NCBI GenBank assembly: GCA_050953425.1
Contig: JBMNMQ010000003.1
Span: forward strand, 595,520 to 659,519
Origin: RUG100 sp050953425
GTDB lineage: Bacteria; Bacillota; Clostridia; Peptostreptococcales; Anaerovoracaceae
DNA length: 64,000 nt
Direction: 5' to 3'
Within the stretch, counting starts at the first letter, position 1. Every line of letters starts with the position of its first letter. Under the pieces are notes generated by a model. It worked only from the letters and a program-made list of their open reading frames with translations, searched no databases and was not told the DNA's origin. Shown here piece after piece: positions 22,502 through 31,062 of this stretch. The position numbers and the translations under genes were made by a program.

Positions 22502-23077
22502 ATGACACAGCAGCGCGATGAAAACACACGCCCGGGCGGGCAGAATCCTGCCGGGGAGCGGCAGCGCCCGGACGGACAGAACTTGTCCGGGGGACAGCGG
22601 CGCAGCGACGGACAGGCCCGCATGGAAGCTCATCTGGCCCGGACCATGGAGGAGAACAACGAGCAGCAGCGAGCAAGGCTGAACGGCATGATGCGCTCCC
22701 GATCCGGCGGCTGTTCCTATGCCGACCGCACGCTGACGCTGCACTTTCCGCTCGACGAATGGCAGGCCAACCGTGCCGGCTCGCTGCACGGCGGCATGCT
22801 CTGCACGGCCTTCGACATGACGATGGCGGCGCTGGCCCGCTTTTACGCGGGGGAAAAGTTTGCCCCCACGGTCAGCCTCGACGTCAAGTACATCCGCCCG
22901 GTGGCGGTCGACGATGAGCTGGTGGTCACCGCAAAGGCGACGGCGGCCGGGCGGCGCATCACCCAGCTGACCGCGGAAGCCCGCAGCGGCCGAACCGGCA
23001 AGCTGGCGGCGACGGCGGCCAGCGTCTACCTCAACGTCGACACCAGCCGCGGCGGGGTGGATAGAATCATCAAATGA
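22502..23077 (+). CDS. PaaI-family hot-dog thioesterase
   Basis: 191 residues from ATG 22502; a GTG at 22493 lies inside the AAGGAGG site and is rejected. Residues 1-45 are Gln/Gly/Arg-rich with a repeated GGQN/DGQN pattern and are likely disordered. The hot-dog domain follows, with the HGG motif in RAGSLHGGMLCTAFD, which marks PaaI-type acyl-CoA thioesterases. Placed after the ligase and ACT genes it would release aryl or acyl groups from CoA and relieve CoA trapping. The disordered head is unusual for the family. Confidence 0.88.
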   Translation: MTQQRDENTRPGGQNPAGERQRPDGQNLSGGQRRSDGQARMEAHLARTMEENNEQQRARLNGMMRSRSGGCSYADRTLTLHFPLDEWQANRAGSLHGGMLCTAFDMTMAALARFYAGEKFAPTVSLDVKYIRPVAVDDELVVTAKATAAGRRITQLTAEARSGRTGKLAATAASVYLNVDTSRGGVDRIIK

Positions 23078-23118
23078 CAGGCATCGAATGACGGGGATCA
23101 CCCGCTGAAAGGTATACC

Positions 23119-23757
23119 ATGACAAGACAATTTGCACCCCGCGACAAGTGGAGCTGCCTGACCCATCTGTTCGGGACCGTGCTGGCGGCAATCGGCACGG
23201 TCTTTTTGCTCTGCCGCAATGCCGACGCGGCACCGGGCCGCTTCCTCGCCATGCTCGTCTACGGCCTTTCGCTGATCGCGCTCTATGCCGGCAGCGCGCG
23301 CTACCACTACAGCCGCGGCAGCGCCGAACACATCGAGACGCTGCGCCGGATCGACCACTCGATGATCTTCATGCTGATCGCGGGTACCTATACGCCGACG
23401 CTCTACGTCTGCCTGCCGCCGCTGACGGCGCGGATCTTTCTGACGGTGCTCTGGCTGCTGGCCGCGGCCGGCGTGGTGATGAAGATCTTCTGGCTCTATG
23501 CGCCGCGCTGGCTCTACACGCTGGTCTATCTGATCATGGGCTGGTCGCTGGTCTTTGACTGGCCGGCTTTCATCAGTCTGCCGCTTAACTTTATCATCAG
23601 CCTGCTGGCCGGCGGCGCCGCCTATACGATCGGCGCCGTGATCTACGCGCGAAAAAAGCCGAACCCTTCCGGGCAGTTCGGCTTTCACGAGATCTTTCAT
23701 GTCTTTATTCTGATCGGTTCGGCCTGCCACTACTGCGGCATCGCCTTTCTGATCTGA
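23119..23757 (+). CDS. Hemolysin III / PAQR-family membrane protein
   Basis: 212 residues with about seven membrane helices. PAQR metal-site motifs are present: SARYHYSRGSAE, RRIDHSMIFMLIAGTYTP and a terminal GSACHYCGIAF. Some relatives are annotated as hemolysins, but the metal-hydrolase-like membrane fold is the safer statement. Whether it shares the thioesterase transcript is unclear (41-nt gap). The terminator at 23818-23842 follows. Confidence 0.92.
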   Translation: MTRQFAPRDKWSCLTHLFGTVLAAIGTVFLLCRNADAAPGRFLAMLVYGLSLIALYAGSARYHYSRGSAEHIETLRRIDHSMIFMLIAGTYTPTLYVCLPPLTARIFLTVLWLLAAAGVVMKIFWLYAPRWLYTLVYLIMGWSLVFDWPAFISLPLNFIISLLAGGAAYTIGAVIYARKKPNPSGQFGFHEIFHVFILIGSACHYCGIAFLI

Positions 23758-23817
23758 AACCGGCGCCGGTCGAGAGCAGCCCACGCGGCCGCGGAGGCCG
23801 GCATGACTGAAGCAGTC

Positions 23818-23842
23818 AAAAACCCCGCTGAGGCGGGGTTTT
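23818..23842. terminator. Bidirectional terminator
   Basis: CCCCGC (23823-23828) and GCGGGG (23833-23838) form a stem over TGAG, flanked by A5 and T4. It works in either direction between the convergent hemolysin III gene and but. Confidence 0.9.
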
Positions 23843-23960
23843 CGTATTTTCGGAACCAATGCCGCGGCCGGTCCGGCGGCTGATTTTCCACCGACTGACT
23901 CCCGCAGAGGCGGTCTGCCGGTCCGCACCGGTTTTGCGGCGCTGCGGCAGCTGCGGCAGC

Positions 23961-24016
23961 GCCGGCGGATCTGCGGCTGTGCGGCTGCGCCGGCGGATCT
24001 GCGGCTGTGCGGCTGC
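23961..24016. repeat. Perfect 28-bp tandem duplication
   Basis: A 28-nt GC-rich unit beginning GCCGGCGGATCTGCGG occupies 23961-23988 and is repeated exactly at 23989-24016, just behind the but stop codon. The exact identity implies a recent duplication. Confidence 0.9.
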
Positions 24017-24027
24017 GCCGCCGCGTT

Positions 24028-25368
24028 TCAGCGCTTGTTGGAGCGGCGCCAGATGTGCATCTTTTCGGCGCCGGCGATCAGCTCGTCGCGGAACTTCGGA
24101 TGAGCGATGCCGATCAGCGCTTCGGCGCGCTCCCAGGTCGACAGGCCCTTGAGGTTGACCATGCCGTATTCGGTGACGATGTACTGGACGGCACTGCGCG
24201 GGTCGGTGCAGATCGAGCCGTTGTCCAGCGTCGGTTTGATGCGGCTGTATTCATTGCCCTGTTTGTCGGTGAAGGAAGAGGACATGCAGATGAAGCTCTT
24301 GCCGCCGTGGGAGAGGTAGGCGCCCATGACGAAGTCGAGCTGCCCGCCGGTGCCGGAGATATGCTTGAGACCGGCCGATTCGGCGTTGACCTGGCCGAAG
24401 AGGTCCATGTCGACAGCGTTGTTGATGGAGATGAAATTATCGAGCTGCGCGATGACGTGGACGTCGTTGGTGTAGTCAACCGGCGCACCCATGACATCCG
24501 GATTTTCCTTCACATAGTTGTAGAGCTTGTCGGTGCCGGAAGCAAACGCGAAGACCTGGCGTCCGCGGTCGAGTGCCTTGTTCATGCCGTTGATCTTGCC
24601 GGCCTTGGCGATGTCGACGAAAGCGTCGACGTACATTTCTGTGTGCACACCGAGATCCTTGAGATCGGAGTCGGCGATCAGCGCGCCGACGGTGTTGGGC
24701 ATACCGCCGATGCCCAGCTGCAGGCAGGCACCGTTGGGAATTTCCGGAACGATCAGTTCGGCCACCTTGCGATCGACGTCGGTCGCCGGGATGCTGCCCA
24801 TCTGCGGCAGCGGCTGATTCGGTCCCTCGACCACGGCATCGACGTCCTTGATGTTGACTTCGGTGCCGGTCAGTCCGTAGACCCAGGGCATGTTTTCGTT
24901 GACTTCGACGATGATGTGTCTGGCGCGCCGGCAGATGTCCGCGAGGTGCGACGGCGCCAGCGAGAACGAGAAGTTGCCAAAGTTGTCCATCGGCGGGCAC
25001 TGCATCATCACGACGTCGACCGGATCGAGGTTTTCACGGTAAAAGCGCGGCAGTTCGGAGTACCGCATCGGGCTGAAATAACCCATGCCCTTTTTGATGA
25101 TTTTGCGGTCGATGCCGCTGCAGTGCCAGGAGTGCCAGGTGAAATGGTCGCCGGCGTCGTCCGCTTTGGCGATTTCCGGCATCCACATGGTGACACCGCC
25201 GCGCACTTTAACGTCGGTCAGTTCGCTGCTGCGTGCCGCCAGCGCTTTGTCGAGAGCGACCGGATGGTTGGTGCACCACGTGTAGTCGACCCAGTCACCG
25301 GATTTGACCAATTTGACGGCTTCTTCGGCCGTGGTCAGCTTTTCTTTGTACATGTCCTGATAATCCAT
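24028..25368 (-). CDS. but: Butyryl-CoA:acetate CoA-transferase
   Basis: 446 residues. It closely follows the pattern of But from gut butyrate producers, including IPNGACLQLGIGGMPN, LDNFISINNAVDMDLFGQVN and the terminal AEKMHIWRRSN. The expected catalytic glutamate is about Glu244 in GVHTEMYVDAF. The enzyme swaps CoA from butyryl-CoA to acetate, releasing butyrate, the last step of the main butyrate pathway. The 4-hydroxybutyrate CoA-transferases are close relatives, but the overall match favours But. GAGGAG precedes the ATG. Confidence 0.92.
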   Translation of the reverse strand: MDYQDMYKEKLTTAEEAVKLVKSGDWVDYTWCTNHPVALDKALAARSSELTDVKVRGGVTMWMPEIAKADDAGDHFTWHSWHCSGIDRKIIKKGMGYFSPMRYSELPRFYRENLDPVDVVMMQCPPMDNFGNFSFSLAPSHLADICRRARHIIVEVNENMPWVYGLTGTEVNIKDVDAVVEGPNQPLPQMGSIPATDVDRKVAELIVPEIPNGACLQLGIGGMPNTVGALIADSDLKDLGVHTEMYVDAFVDIAKAGKINGMNKALDRGRQVFAFASGTDKLYNYVKENPDVMGAPVDYTNDVHVIAQLDNFISINNAVDMDLFGQVNAESAGLKHISGTGGQLDFVMGAYLSHGGKSFICMSSSFTDKQGNEYSRIKPTLDNGSICTDPRSAVQYIVTEYGMVNLKGLSTWERAEALIGIAHPKFRDELIAGAEKMHIWRRSNKR

Positions 25369-25478
25369 ACGTTCTTCTCCTCAAATGTTAGTAATATGTT
25401 GTGTGGTTCCGCTTGGCCACAGGCGCCGCGCCGCCGCGGGCGCAGGGGACCCGACGCCGGAAAACAGCACCAAATTAA

Positions 25479-25507
25479 ATTCTATCGACTATAGCGGTAA
25501 AAGTCAA
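25479..25507 (-). promoter_or_regulatory. Promoter of but
   Basis: On the minus strand TTGACT (25507-25502) and TAGAAT (25484-25479) are 17 nt apart. The -35 overlaps the stop codon of the upstream PHP gene. The leader would be about 100 nt. Confidence 0.65.
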
Positions 25508-26295
25508 TCAAAACGGTGAAAGACCGGTTCTCCGCCGCGGAAGCTGCACCACCAGCGAAAGCCGAGCGAAACCGCCAGTTCGGCCGCCTCGCGAAAGTGG
25601 TCGCCGTAGCGATCGGTTTCGTGGGCATCGGAGCCGATGGTGAGGATCTCGCCGCCGAGTTTGCGGTAAGCGGCGAGGATTTCCCGCCGCGGCAGCCAGT
25701 CATCCATATGATATTTGAAATTCGAGGTGTTGATCTCCAGCCCCTTGCCGTCCTCGATCATCATCTTCAGCGTTTCGCGGATGATATCCATGCAGGGCGT
25801 CAGGTCGGGCCGGCGCGGTGCGTAGCGGTCGAGGATGGTATAGTGCCCGACGACATTGTACAGCTTGAAGCGGCGCAGACAGTCGTACATCCAGCGGTAA
25901 AAATCCTCGGTGACTTCCGCTTCGCTGCGGCGGCTCCAGTCCATGATATCGAGCGCCTCACTGCGGCAGCAGTGGAAGGAGCCGATGATGAGGTCAAAGT
26001 CGCGGCCGGCGAGCCGTTCTCTGGTGTTCTCCATTTCGCTGTCCATGATGCCGACCTCGATGCCCCGCAGGACGGTCAGACCGCGCTGCGCATAGCTTTC
26101 GCGCATTTTCTCCAGCGTCTTCAGATAGCGGTCGATGTCCAGCTCAAAGGGAAAATCGGGATCGGGATAGCCCGGATCCCAGTGGTCGGTCACCGCGACG
26201 CCCTCGATGCCGCTGGCCGCCGCGGCGTCGAGCATGGTTTCGATCGGAATGTCGCAGTCGTCGGAAAAGCCGGTATGGCTGTGCATGTCAAACAT
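25504..26295 (-). CDS. PHP-domain phosphatase, histidinol-phosphatase (HisJ/HisK) family
   Basis: 263 residues from ATG 26295, which has GAAAGGA just before it; a TTG at 26322 is rejected. The PHP metal motifs are DMHSHTGFSDDC (HxH at the N-terminus), GSFHCC in the middle and IGSDAHE near the end. Family members dephosphorylate histidinol phosphate. No other histidine gene lies nearby, so the substrate is uncertain. An extended -10 promoter is present upstream. Confidence 0.87.
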   Translation of the reverse strand: MFDMHSHTGFSDDCDIPIETMLDAAAASGIEGVAVTDHWDPGYPDPDFPFELDIDRYLKTLEKMRESYAQRGLTVLRGIEVGIMDSEMENTRERLAGRDFDLIIGSFHCCRSEALDIMDWSRRSEAEVTEDFYRWMYDCLRRFKLYNVVGHYTILDRYAPRRPDLTPCMDIIRETLKMMIEDGKGLEINTSNFKYHMDDWLPRREILAAYRKLGGEILTIGSDAHETDRYGDHFREAAELAVSLGFRWWCSFRGGEPVFHRFD

Positions 26296-26399
26296 TGCTG
26301 CTGTCCTTTCCCGCGGCGTCAACGGGCCGCGGCAGGCTGTGCCGGGCCGTGCGGCGGGGCGCTGCGCCCGCCGTCTTCACCGCTGTTCAAACAGCCTTC

Positions 26400-26428
26400 A
26401 GTATAGCAGAAAAAAAGGGGGATGGAAA
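26400..26428 (-). promoter_or_regulatory. Extended -10 promoter of PHP gene
   Basis: On the minus strand TGC precedes TATACT (26405-26400), with TTCCAT 17 nt further up (26428-26423). Confidence 0.5.
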
Positions 26429-26463
26429 GCGGCGGAAAAGCGCGAAAATTTTGCTTCAGTGCC

Positions 26464-26500
26464 GGCAAAGCGGTATCGGCAAAGCGGTATCGGCAAAGCG
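26464..26500. repeat. 14-bp tandem repeat, 2.6 copies
   Basis: GGCAAAGCGGTATC is repeated head to tail at 26464-26477 and 26478-26491, with a partial third copy at 26492-26500. Confidence 0.85.
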
Positions 26501-26613
26501 GGGGCGTTCCCGTGCAATGCATGTGGATTTCTGTAAAGCGGGGATGCAGGATTTCGGCAAACCGAAAATTTCGAGAATTTTGAAAATTATAAGAATTTAA
26601 CAACCGGGATATC

Positions 26614-26642
26614 TTGACATTGCGGTCGAACGATGATACTTT
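26614..26642 (+). promoter_or_regulatory. Promoter of the large secreted protein
   Basis: A consensus TTGACA (26614-26619) and TACTTT (26637-26642) with a 17-nt spacer. The leader of about 125 nt contains a short open frame and three 25-bp repeats. Confidence 0.65.
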
Positions 26643-26662
26643 TAGAGTGTGAAAGAGGAATC

Positions 26663-26719
26663 ATGGGTTATGATGTTATCCGTGAACGTCTTAGTGCATT
26701 GTGTTCGAAAACATCTTAG
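26663..26719 (+). CDS. Possible 18-codon leader peptide
   Basis: ATG 26663 follows an AGAGG-type ribosome site and gives 18 residues (MGYDVIRERLSALCSKTS) ending inside the second 25-bp repeat. It lies in the leader of the large secreted protein. It could be a regulatory upstream frame or the head of a gene cut by repeat expansion. The evidence is only position and ribosome site. Confidence 0.3.
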   Translation: MGYDVIRERLSALCSKTS

Positions 26720-26764
26720 TGCATTGTGTTTGAGAACATTTTAGTGCATTGTGTTTGAGAGGAG
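26690..26764. repeat. 25-bp tandem repeat, three copies
   Basis: Units start at 26690, 26715 and 26740. The core TTAGTGCATTGTGTT is identical in all three (26691, 26716, 26741) and the rest differs by a few bases. The third copy runs into the ribosome site of the secreted-protein gene. Confidence 0.9.
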
Positions 26765-26772
26765 AGGATCTT

Positions 26773-29700
26773 ATGCGAAGAGTCTCTGTAATTTTAACCG
26801 CGCTGCTCGTCTGCGCGGCGATGGTCTTTACGATGGTGCCGTATGACGAGGCGGCGGCGGATTCTGTGGGCGTAGAACTTACGAAGGATACGCAGAAAGC
26901 GACATGCCTTCTCGAGGAGCCGGCGGCGACGGCGCTGTATGATGGTCAAAAGCTGTCGGAATCCAAAATCATCCTGGGCAAAGTCAGAATCAACAATTCA
27001 GAGGTGGCGGGTCATTTTAAATGGGAGGCCGGCGCCAATACCACTGTCAGCAGTTCCGACGACAAGAGTAAATACGGCAACACGTTCCTGGCGCGCTTTG
27101 TGCCGGATCAGGCCGGAGTCGGGGACTATTATTACTGCTATCTGAAAGTTCCGGTCTATCGGCGCAATTTCGACAAAGCGTTTTCATTTGTATGGCACAG
27201 CGAGATCAGAAAACCCGAGCTGGGCATTTCCGATGCGGACTTCAGGGAAAACTATCCGTACATACTGGATTCGTTCTCGCTGGGCAGTCTGTACAGGAAA
27301 GACGAGGATTTCAGAAATCTTTCGACGAAGGACGCGGCGCGCGAGACGGCGCGGGCTCTGGCGAAGATGCCGGAAGGATATCGCTCCGTTTCCGTTGAAG
27401 ACGGATTCACAAAGATGATGGGCGGCATGATGTACGCCGCCGATCAGGTCGCGATCGGCAAGGCGGCCGCGAATCTGGAGGAAAAGGATTGGAAACTGAA
27501 GGAAGCGCTCTATTCTTCGATCGGTTCGAAGGACGGTCAGGGCTATGTGTTTCTGGACGCCCCTGTCCACTACAAAAGCAGCGTGGACAGCATAGCGAAA
27601 AGCGACTATGACGCGATCGTCAAGACCCAGAAGGAGGATTACGGAATAAAGGAGAACAGTTCCGGGTGTGCACGAACGGCGGAGATGCTGGGAGAAATCT
27701 TCTCTGAAGTCAAGAAGCTCGGGATGGACGTCGATTACGTGACGACCGATATCGAAGGAGTCGGCTGCACGACCTGGGAACTCAGCCGCAAGAAGAGACT
27801 GCTCTTCGGGGCGGGCGTATCGAACGAAAACGCGAAGTGGCAGAAACTCTGGGACGCCATTCGGTCCGACGAAGATATGTGGTCGCAATTCAAGAACAGA
27901 GGATTCTGGACAGGCGGCAATGACAGCAGCATCGCCTGCCTCGACACTGTGCGTGCCGCCGCGGGCGGGCAGTACGGCAATAATTACGGTGACACGAAGT
28001 ACGGTATTCTCAAGAGGCGCAATGTCGCCATCTGGGATTCCGTGATGCAGTCGTATACGAATTCCCTGTTTGATAAGTATATCGCAGGACCGGTAAAAAA
28101 ATATTACCCCAACGCGAAGGTTTCCGTGTATTCGGGTGTTGAAAAGGCCGGATACGTCAATTATTCCGTGCGCGGCGAAAACTATCTGGGAGGGACGACG
28201 ACACTCGGCAGTTCCCTGCATTCATCGCCGACGCTCTATGGGAATAATTACGGCTTGAACGAGCAGAAACTTTCGATGGACGACCGTCGTGTGAAGATCG
28301 ACGGCAGAACGGCGTTTTCGGCGGTGCAGAATGACATCAACGAACTGCGGCAGGCGGTCCTGTCGTCGGACAAGAAACCGATCCCTTACTGCAGCAGCCA
28401 GTATTTCTGGCCGGGACTTACTTACAGCAGTTCGGACGAAGCGAACGGGAATACCGCGGCCAATCTGAAGAGTGTCGAATATTATCACGAGATGCTGTAC
28501 CATCTGTGGATGACCGATCCTCAGGCGGTATATGCCTATCTCAACCGCGGCGATGTCCGAGTTTATCGCCCCGATCGTGAGATGACCAGCGGCAGCAGCG
28601 CGCTGAGCGCCTATAGCCAGAAGAAATATTATCAAGGCGCCTACGGCGATCTTAACGGCGTGCTCAAAGATTTGAACGACATACTGCCGGCGCCGGTCGA
28701 CAAGCAGCTGAATACGGAACTGCTGGACGGCACGGATCACTTCATATTGTCCGGCGTCAAGTGCGGGGACAAGAACGTATGGCGCGTCACTTACGATCTC
28801 TTTAACGGAAAGAATCTCGAAGAGGATCTGATAAGAGACTGCGTTCCGACACTGTTGCAGCACGATGGCGAGTATGCATTCAACCTCGGCGGCTCAACGA
28901 TCAGATTCGAAAATGTGTCGCGAATAAAGCAAACCGGATACGGATGCTGGATCGTCACGGACTCCGACGAATACCCGAGCATTCAAAAAGGGTCGATAGA
29001 TATCGATCATTCGCCGGCGTATTCGGTCGAGGAGGCGGGGACCGCCGGCGGGCTCGACAGCGTGGATCCGACGATCACGGTGAGCAGCAATTATATGTAC
29101 ACGAGACTGCGGCATCTCACCACTTTCGGCGAGTTTTCACCGCACTTCAGGATCAAGGCGAAACTGAATTTTTCCTCTCTGCGCGATTCGGATGAATACT
29201 ATATTCTGCATTTCAGCGGAGATCCGAAGATCACCGGAGAAAAGCTGAAAAAGCTCGGCCTGCAGACAGGAAAAGATTATGAATTTGAAGCCGAAGTGAC
29301 CGCCGAGAAAATTGCCGGGGAAGGCGGCAGCGAACTGGTAAGATACAATAAGAAAATCTACGTAACCGTCGGCGGAAAGAGTGAGCTGGTCGCCGAAGTC
29401 AACAACCCGGAACGCCCGCTGCTGGCGGCACAGTCGGGAATCCCCGACAGTACGGTATTCAGCAAATACATCGCCAATACCCTGACGATCTGCGGACCTA
29501 AGACGACCGTCACGGCCAAGACGCTTTCTTTCAATCAGACATCGGAAAACGTCAAATTCGAAGTATTCAGGAAGAGCGACGGTGTCAATATCTCGCGGGT
29601 CAACAATGGTATCAAGGGCCTTGAGAATGTCGTGACCAAGACGGGCGAAGCTCTTGTGGGCAAAATTTCATGGCTGAACGCGACCGACTCGGATGCCAGA

Positions 29701-30624
29701 TATACGGTCGTATGCGAACAGCTTAATAAAGAGAAGAATGCATTAGAGGACTGTACGACGGAGCAGGAGGTAACCGCTCCGGCGAACGACAACAGTTTCA
29801 GAATCCTGGATGTCCCGACCGCGAAAAGCGGGGTGTCCTATATCAGAACGACTGTCAAAAAGGGCAATCAGGCGCTGCAGACCGTCGTGATCCCCGTGAA
29901 CGGGAGTGAATACACAGTGGATCCAGTCGAGGAAAGAATCGAAAAGGCGAAGAAGAAGCTGGCCGCGACGAAAGGCGAAAGGGATCCCTGCGGATCGACA
30001 TTCCGCTTCATGCGGCTGCGCGCCGAGGTAACGAGTGCCGGCGCCATCAGACTGAAATGGGAAAAGATCAAATGCGCGAAGTCATATGTTGTATTCGGAA
30101 GCAGGTGCGGAGAAAAATATACAGCGGGGAGAAAAATGAAGAAAAGATATCTGAAGATAACGCTTCCCGACAGAGATTCTCAGAGGTCAATGAGGGATAC
30201 GTACTCTAAGTGCTTCATCGCCGCGTTTGATAAAAACGGTCGGCTGATCTGTGTCTCAAAGGCGATCCACTTCGTGCCGGAGGTCGGAAAATACGGCAAT
30301 TTCAGGGCCATCGTCGTGACGAACAGAAGGAGCCCGAGGAAGAGGTCCAAGAGGTTCGGGAGAGTGAGGCGGTCAAAAAAGGTGAAGCGGTCCGTGCTGT
30401 ATCTCAGGAAGGGCAGGACGTTCAGGCTGAAGACTTGTTCCATCAAGGCTTCAAAGAGGCGGAAGGTTCAGGTGCACCGCAAGACGCGTTTTGAGTCCTC
30501 GAACCCGAGGGTGGCGGCAGTCTCCTGCAAGGGTACGATCTGGGCGAGAAAGAAAGGGGTATGCACGATCTACGCTTACACGCAGAACGGGGTATACACG
30601 ACGGTTCATGTGGTGGTCAGATAA
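26773..30624 (+). CDS. Large secreted protein with C-terminal Ig-like module
   Basis: 1283 residues from ATG 26773, behind GGAGAGG; a TTG at 26749 is rejected. A signal peptide (about 1-30) ends near EAAA. The main body (about 40-640) matches no family I can name. It contains a DVDYVTTDIEG segment and many aromatic/glycine motifs that recall barrel-type glycosidases, but this is not proof. A beta-rich middle (about 650-1080) follows. Then come an FN3-like piece with a Cys pair, and a strongly Arg/Lys-rich BIG2-like module ending in CTIYAYTQNGVYTTVHVVV. No sortase signal or terminal membrane helix is seen, so it is probably released or held by charge. Base composition is lower in GC than in neighbouring housekeeping genes. 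Confidence 0.85.
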   Translation: MRRVSVILTALLVCAAMVFTMVPYDEAAADSVGVELTKDTQKATCLLEEPAATALYDGQKLSESKIILGKVRINNSEVAGHFKWEAGANTTVSSSDDKSKYGNTFLARFVPDQAGVGDYYYCYLKVPVYRRNFDKAFSFVWHSEIRKPELGISDADFRENYPYILDSFSLGSLYRKDEDFRNLSTKDAARETARALAKMPEGYRSVSVEDGFTKMMGGMMYAADQVAIGKAAANLEEKDWKLKEALYSSIGSKDGQGYVFLDAPVHYKSSVDSIAKSDYDAIVKTQKEDYGIKENSSGCARTAEMLGEIFSEVKKLGMDVDYVTTDIEGVGCTTWELSRKKRLLFGAGVSNENAKWQKLWDAIRSDEDMWSQFKNRGFWTGGNDSSIACLDTVRAAAGGQYGNNYGDTKYGILKRRNVAIWDSVMQSYTNSLFDKYIAGPVKKYYPNAKVSVYSGVEKAGYVNYSVRGENYLGGTTTLGSSLHSSPTLYGNNYGLNEQKLSMDDRRVKIDGRTAFSAVQNDINELRQAVLSSDKKPIPYCSSQYFWPGLTYSSSDEANGNTAANLKSVEYYHEMLYHLWMTDPQAVYAYLNRGDVRVYRPDREMTSGSSALSAYSQKKYYQGAYGDLNGVLKDLNDILPAPVDKQLNTELLDGTDHFILSGVKCGDKNVWRVTYDLFNGKNLEEDLIRDCVPTLLQHDGEYAFNLGGSTIRFENVSRIKQTGYGCWIVTDSDEYPSIQKGSIDIDHSPAYSVEEAGTAGGLDSVDPTITVSSNYMYTRLRHLTTFGEFSPHFRIKAKLNFSSLRDSDEYYILHFSGDPKITGEKLKKLGLQTGKDYEFEAEVTAEKIAGEGGSELVRYNKKIYVTVGGKSELVAEVNNPERPLLAAQSGIPDSTVFSKYIANTLTICGPKTTVTAKTLSFNQTSENVKFEVFRKSDGVNISRVNNGIKGLENVVTKTGEALVGKISWLNATDSDARYTVVCEQLNKEKNALEDCTTEQEVTAPANDNSFRILDVPTAKSGVSYIRTTVKKGNQALQTVVIPVNGSEYTVDPVEERIEKAKKKLAATKGERDPCGSTFRFMRLRAEVTSAGAIRLKWEKIKCAKSYVVFGSRCGEKYTAGRKMKKRYLKITLPDRDSQRSMRDTYSKCFIAAFDKNGRLICVSKAIHFVPEVGKYGNFRAIVVTNRRSPRKRSKRFGRVRRSKKVKRSVLYLRKGRTFRLKTCSIKASKRRKVQVHRKTRFESSNPRVAAVSCKGTIWARKKGVCTIYAYTQNGVYTTVHVVVR

Positions 30625-31006
30625 CGGCGGCGACCGGATCGCCGGAGAAGCGGAATGCTTCCCCGGCTCCGGCCTGTCTTGCTGAAGGCCGCTTCAATCC
30701 GCGGTAAATTCGCAAAGGCAATCCCGCCGGAATATGCAGCTGCCTGCAGCGGCGATGCCGAATACGGCCGCGTCATCTCGCACAAAAGATCCGCGGTCAC
30801 GGCGGTATCCGCCGGTCAGCAAGACCATTACCGGCAGCAAGTCCGATCAGGCGTCCGTTTTCACCGGCATACCGCCGGCGAAGGCGGACGCTTTCGCGTT
30901 TAGAATGACCTCTGCTTCTCTCTGCTGCCGCTGCGCTTTGCCGTCCCGTTGCTGCCGCCTGCAGCGTTCCATGACGAACGCGGAGTTTCGTACGCATGGG
31001 AAGGTA
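30625..31006. other. Intergenic region before mgtC
   Basis: No gene supported; frames here lack ribosome sites. An interrupted stem (30641-30651 with 30657-30667) directly after the secreted-protein gene could end its transcript, though it lacks a T-run. Confidence 0.45.
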
Positions 31007-31015
31007 TGGTATAAT
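31007..31015 (+). promoter_or_regulatory. Extended -10 promoter of mgtC
   Basis: TGGTATAAT at 31007-31015 is a perfect extended -10, 48 nt before the start; no clear -35 is seen. Confidence 0.55.
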
Positions 31016-31062
31016 GGCTGCGTGAGAAGCCGCAGCGCACGGCGGCGAAAGGAGAAGCGGTC

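Larger units (their letters stand above)
26296..26613. other. Intergenic region between PHP gene and secreted-protein promoter
   Basis: No gene supported. It contains the PHP promoter, a 14-bp tandem repeat (26464-26500) and a small hairpin (26552-26567). Base composition turns AT-rich after about 26540. Confidence 0.5.

Noticed and set aside
26690..26764. Possible CRISPR array
   Set aside because: The 25-bp units are contiguous with no spacers and no cas gene is nearby. The same applies to the 35-bp block at 44427-44531.
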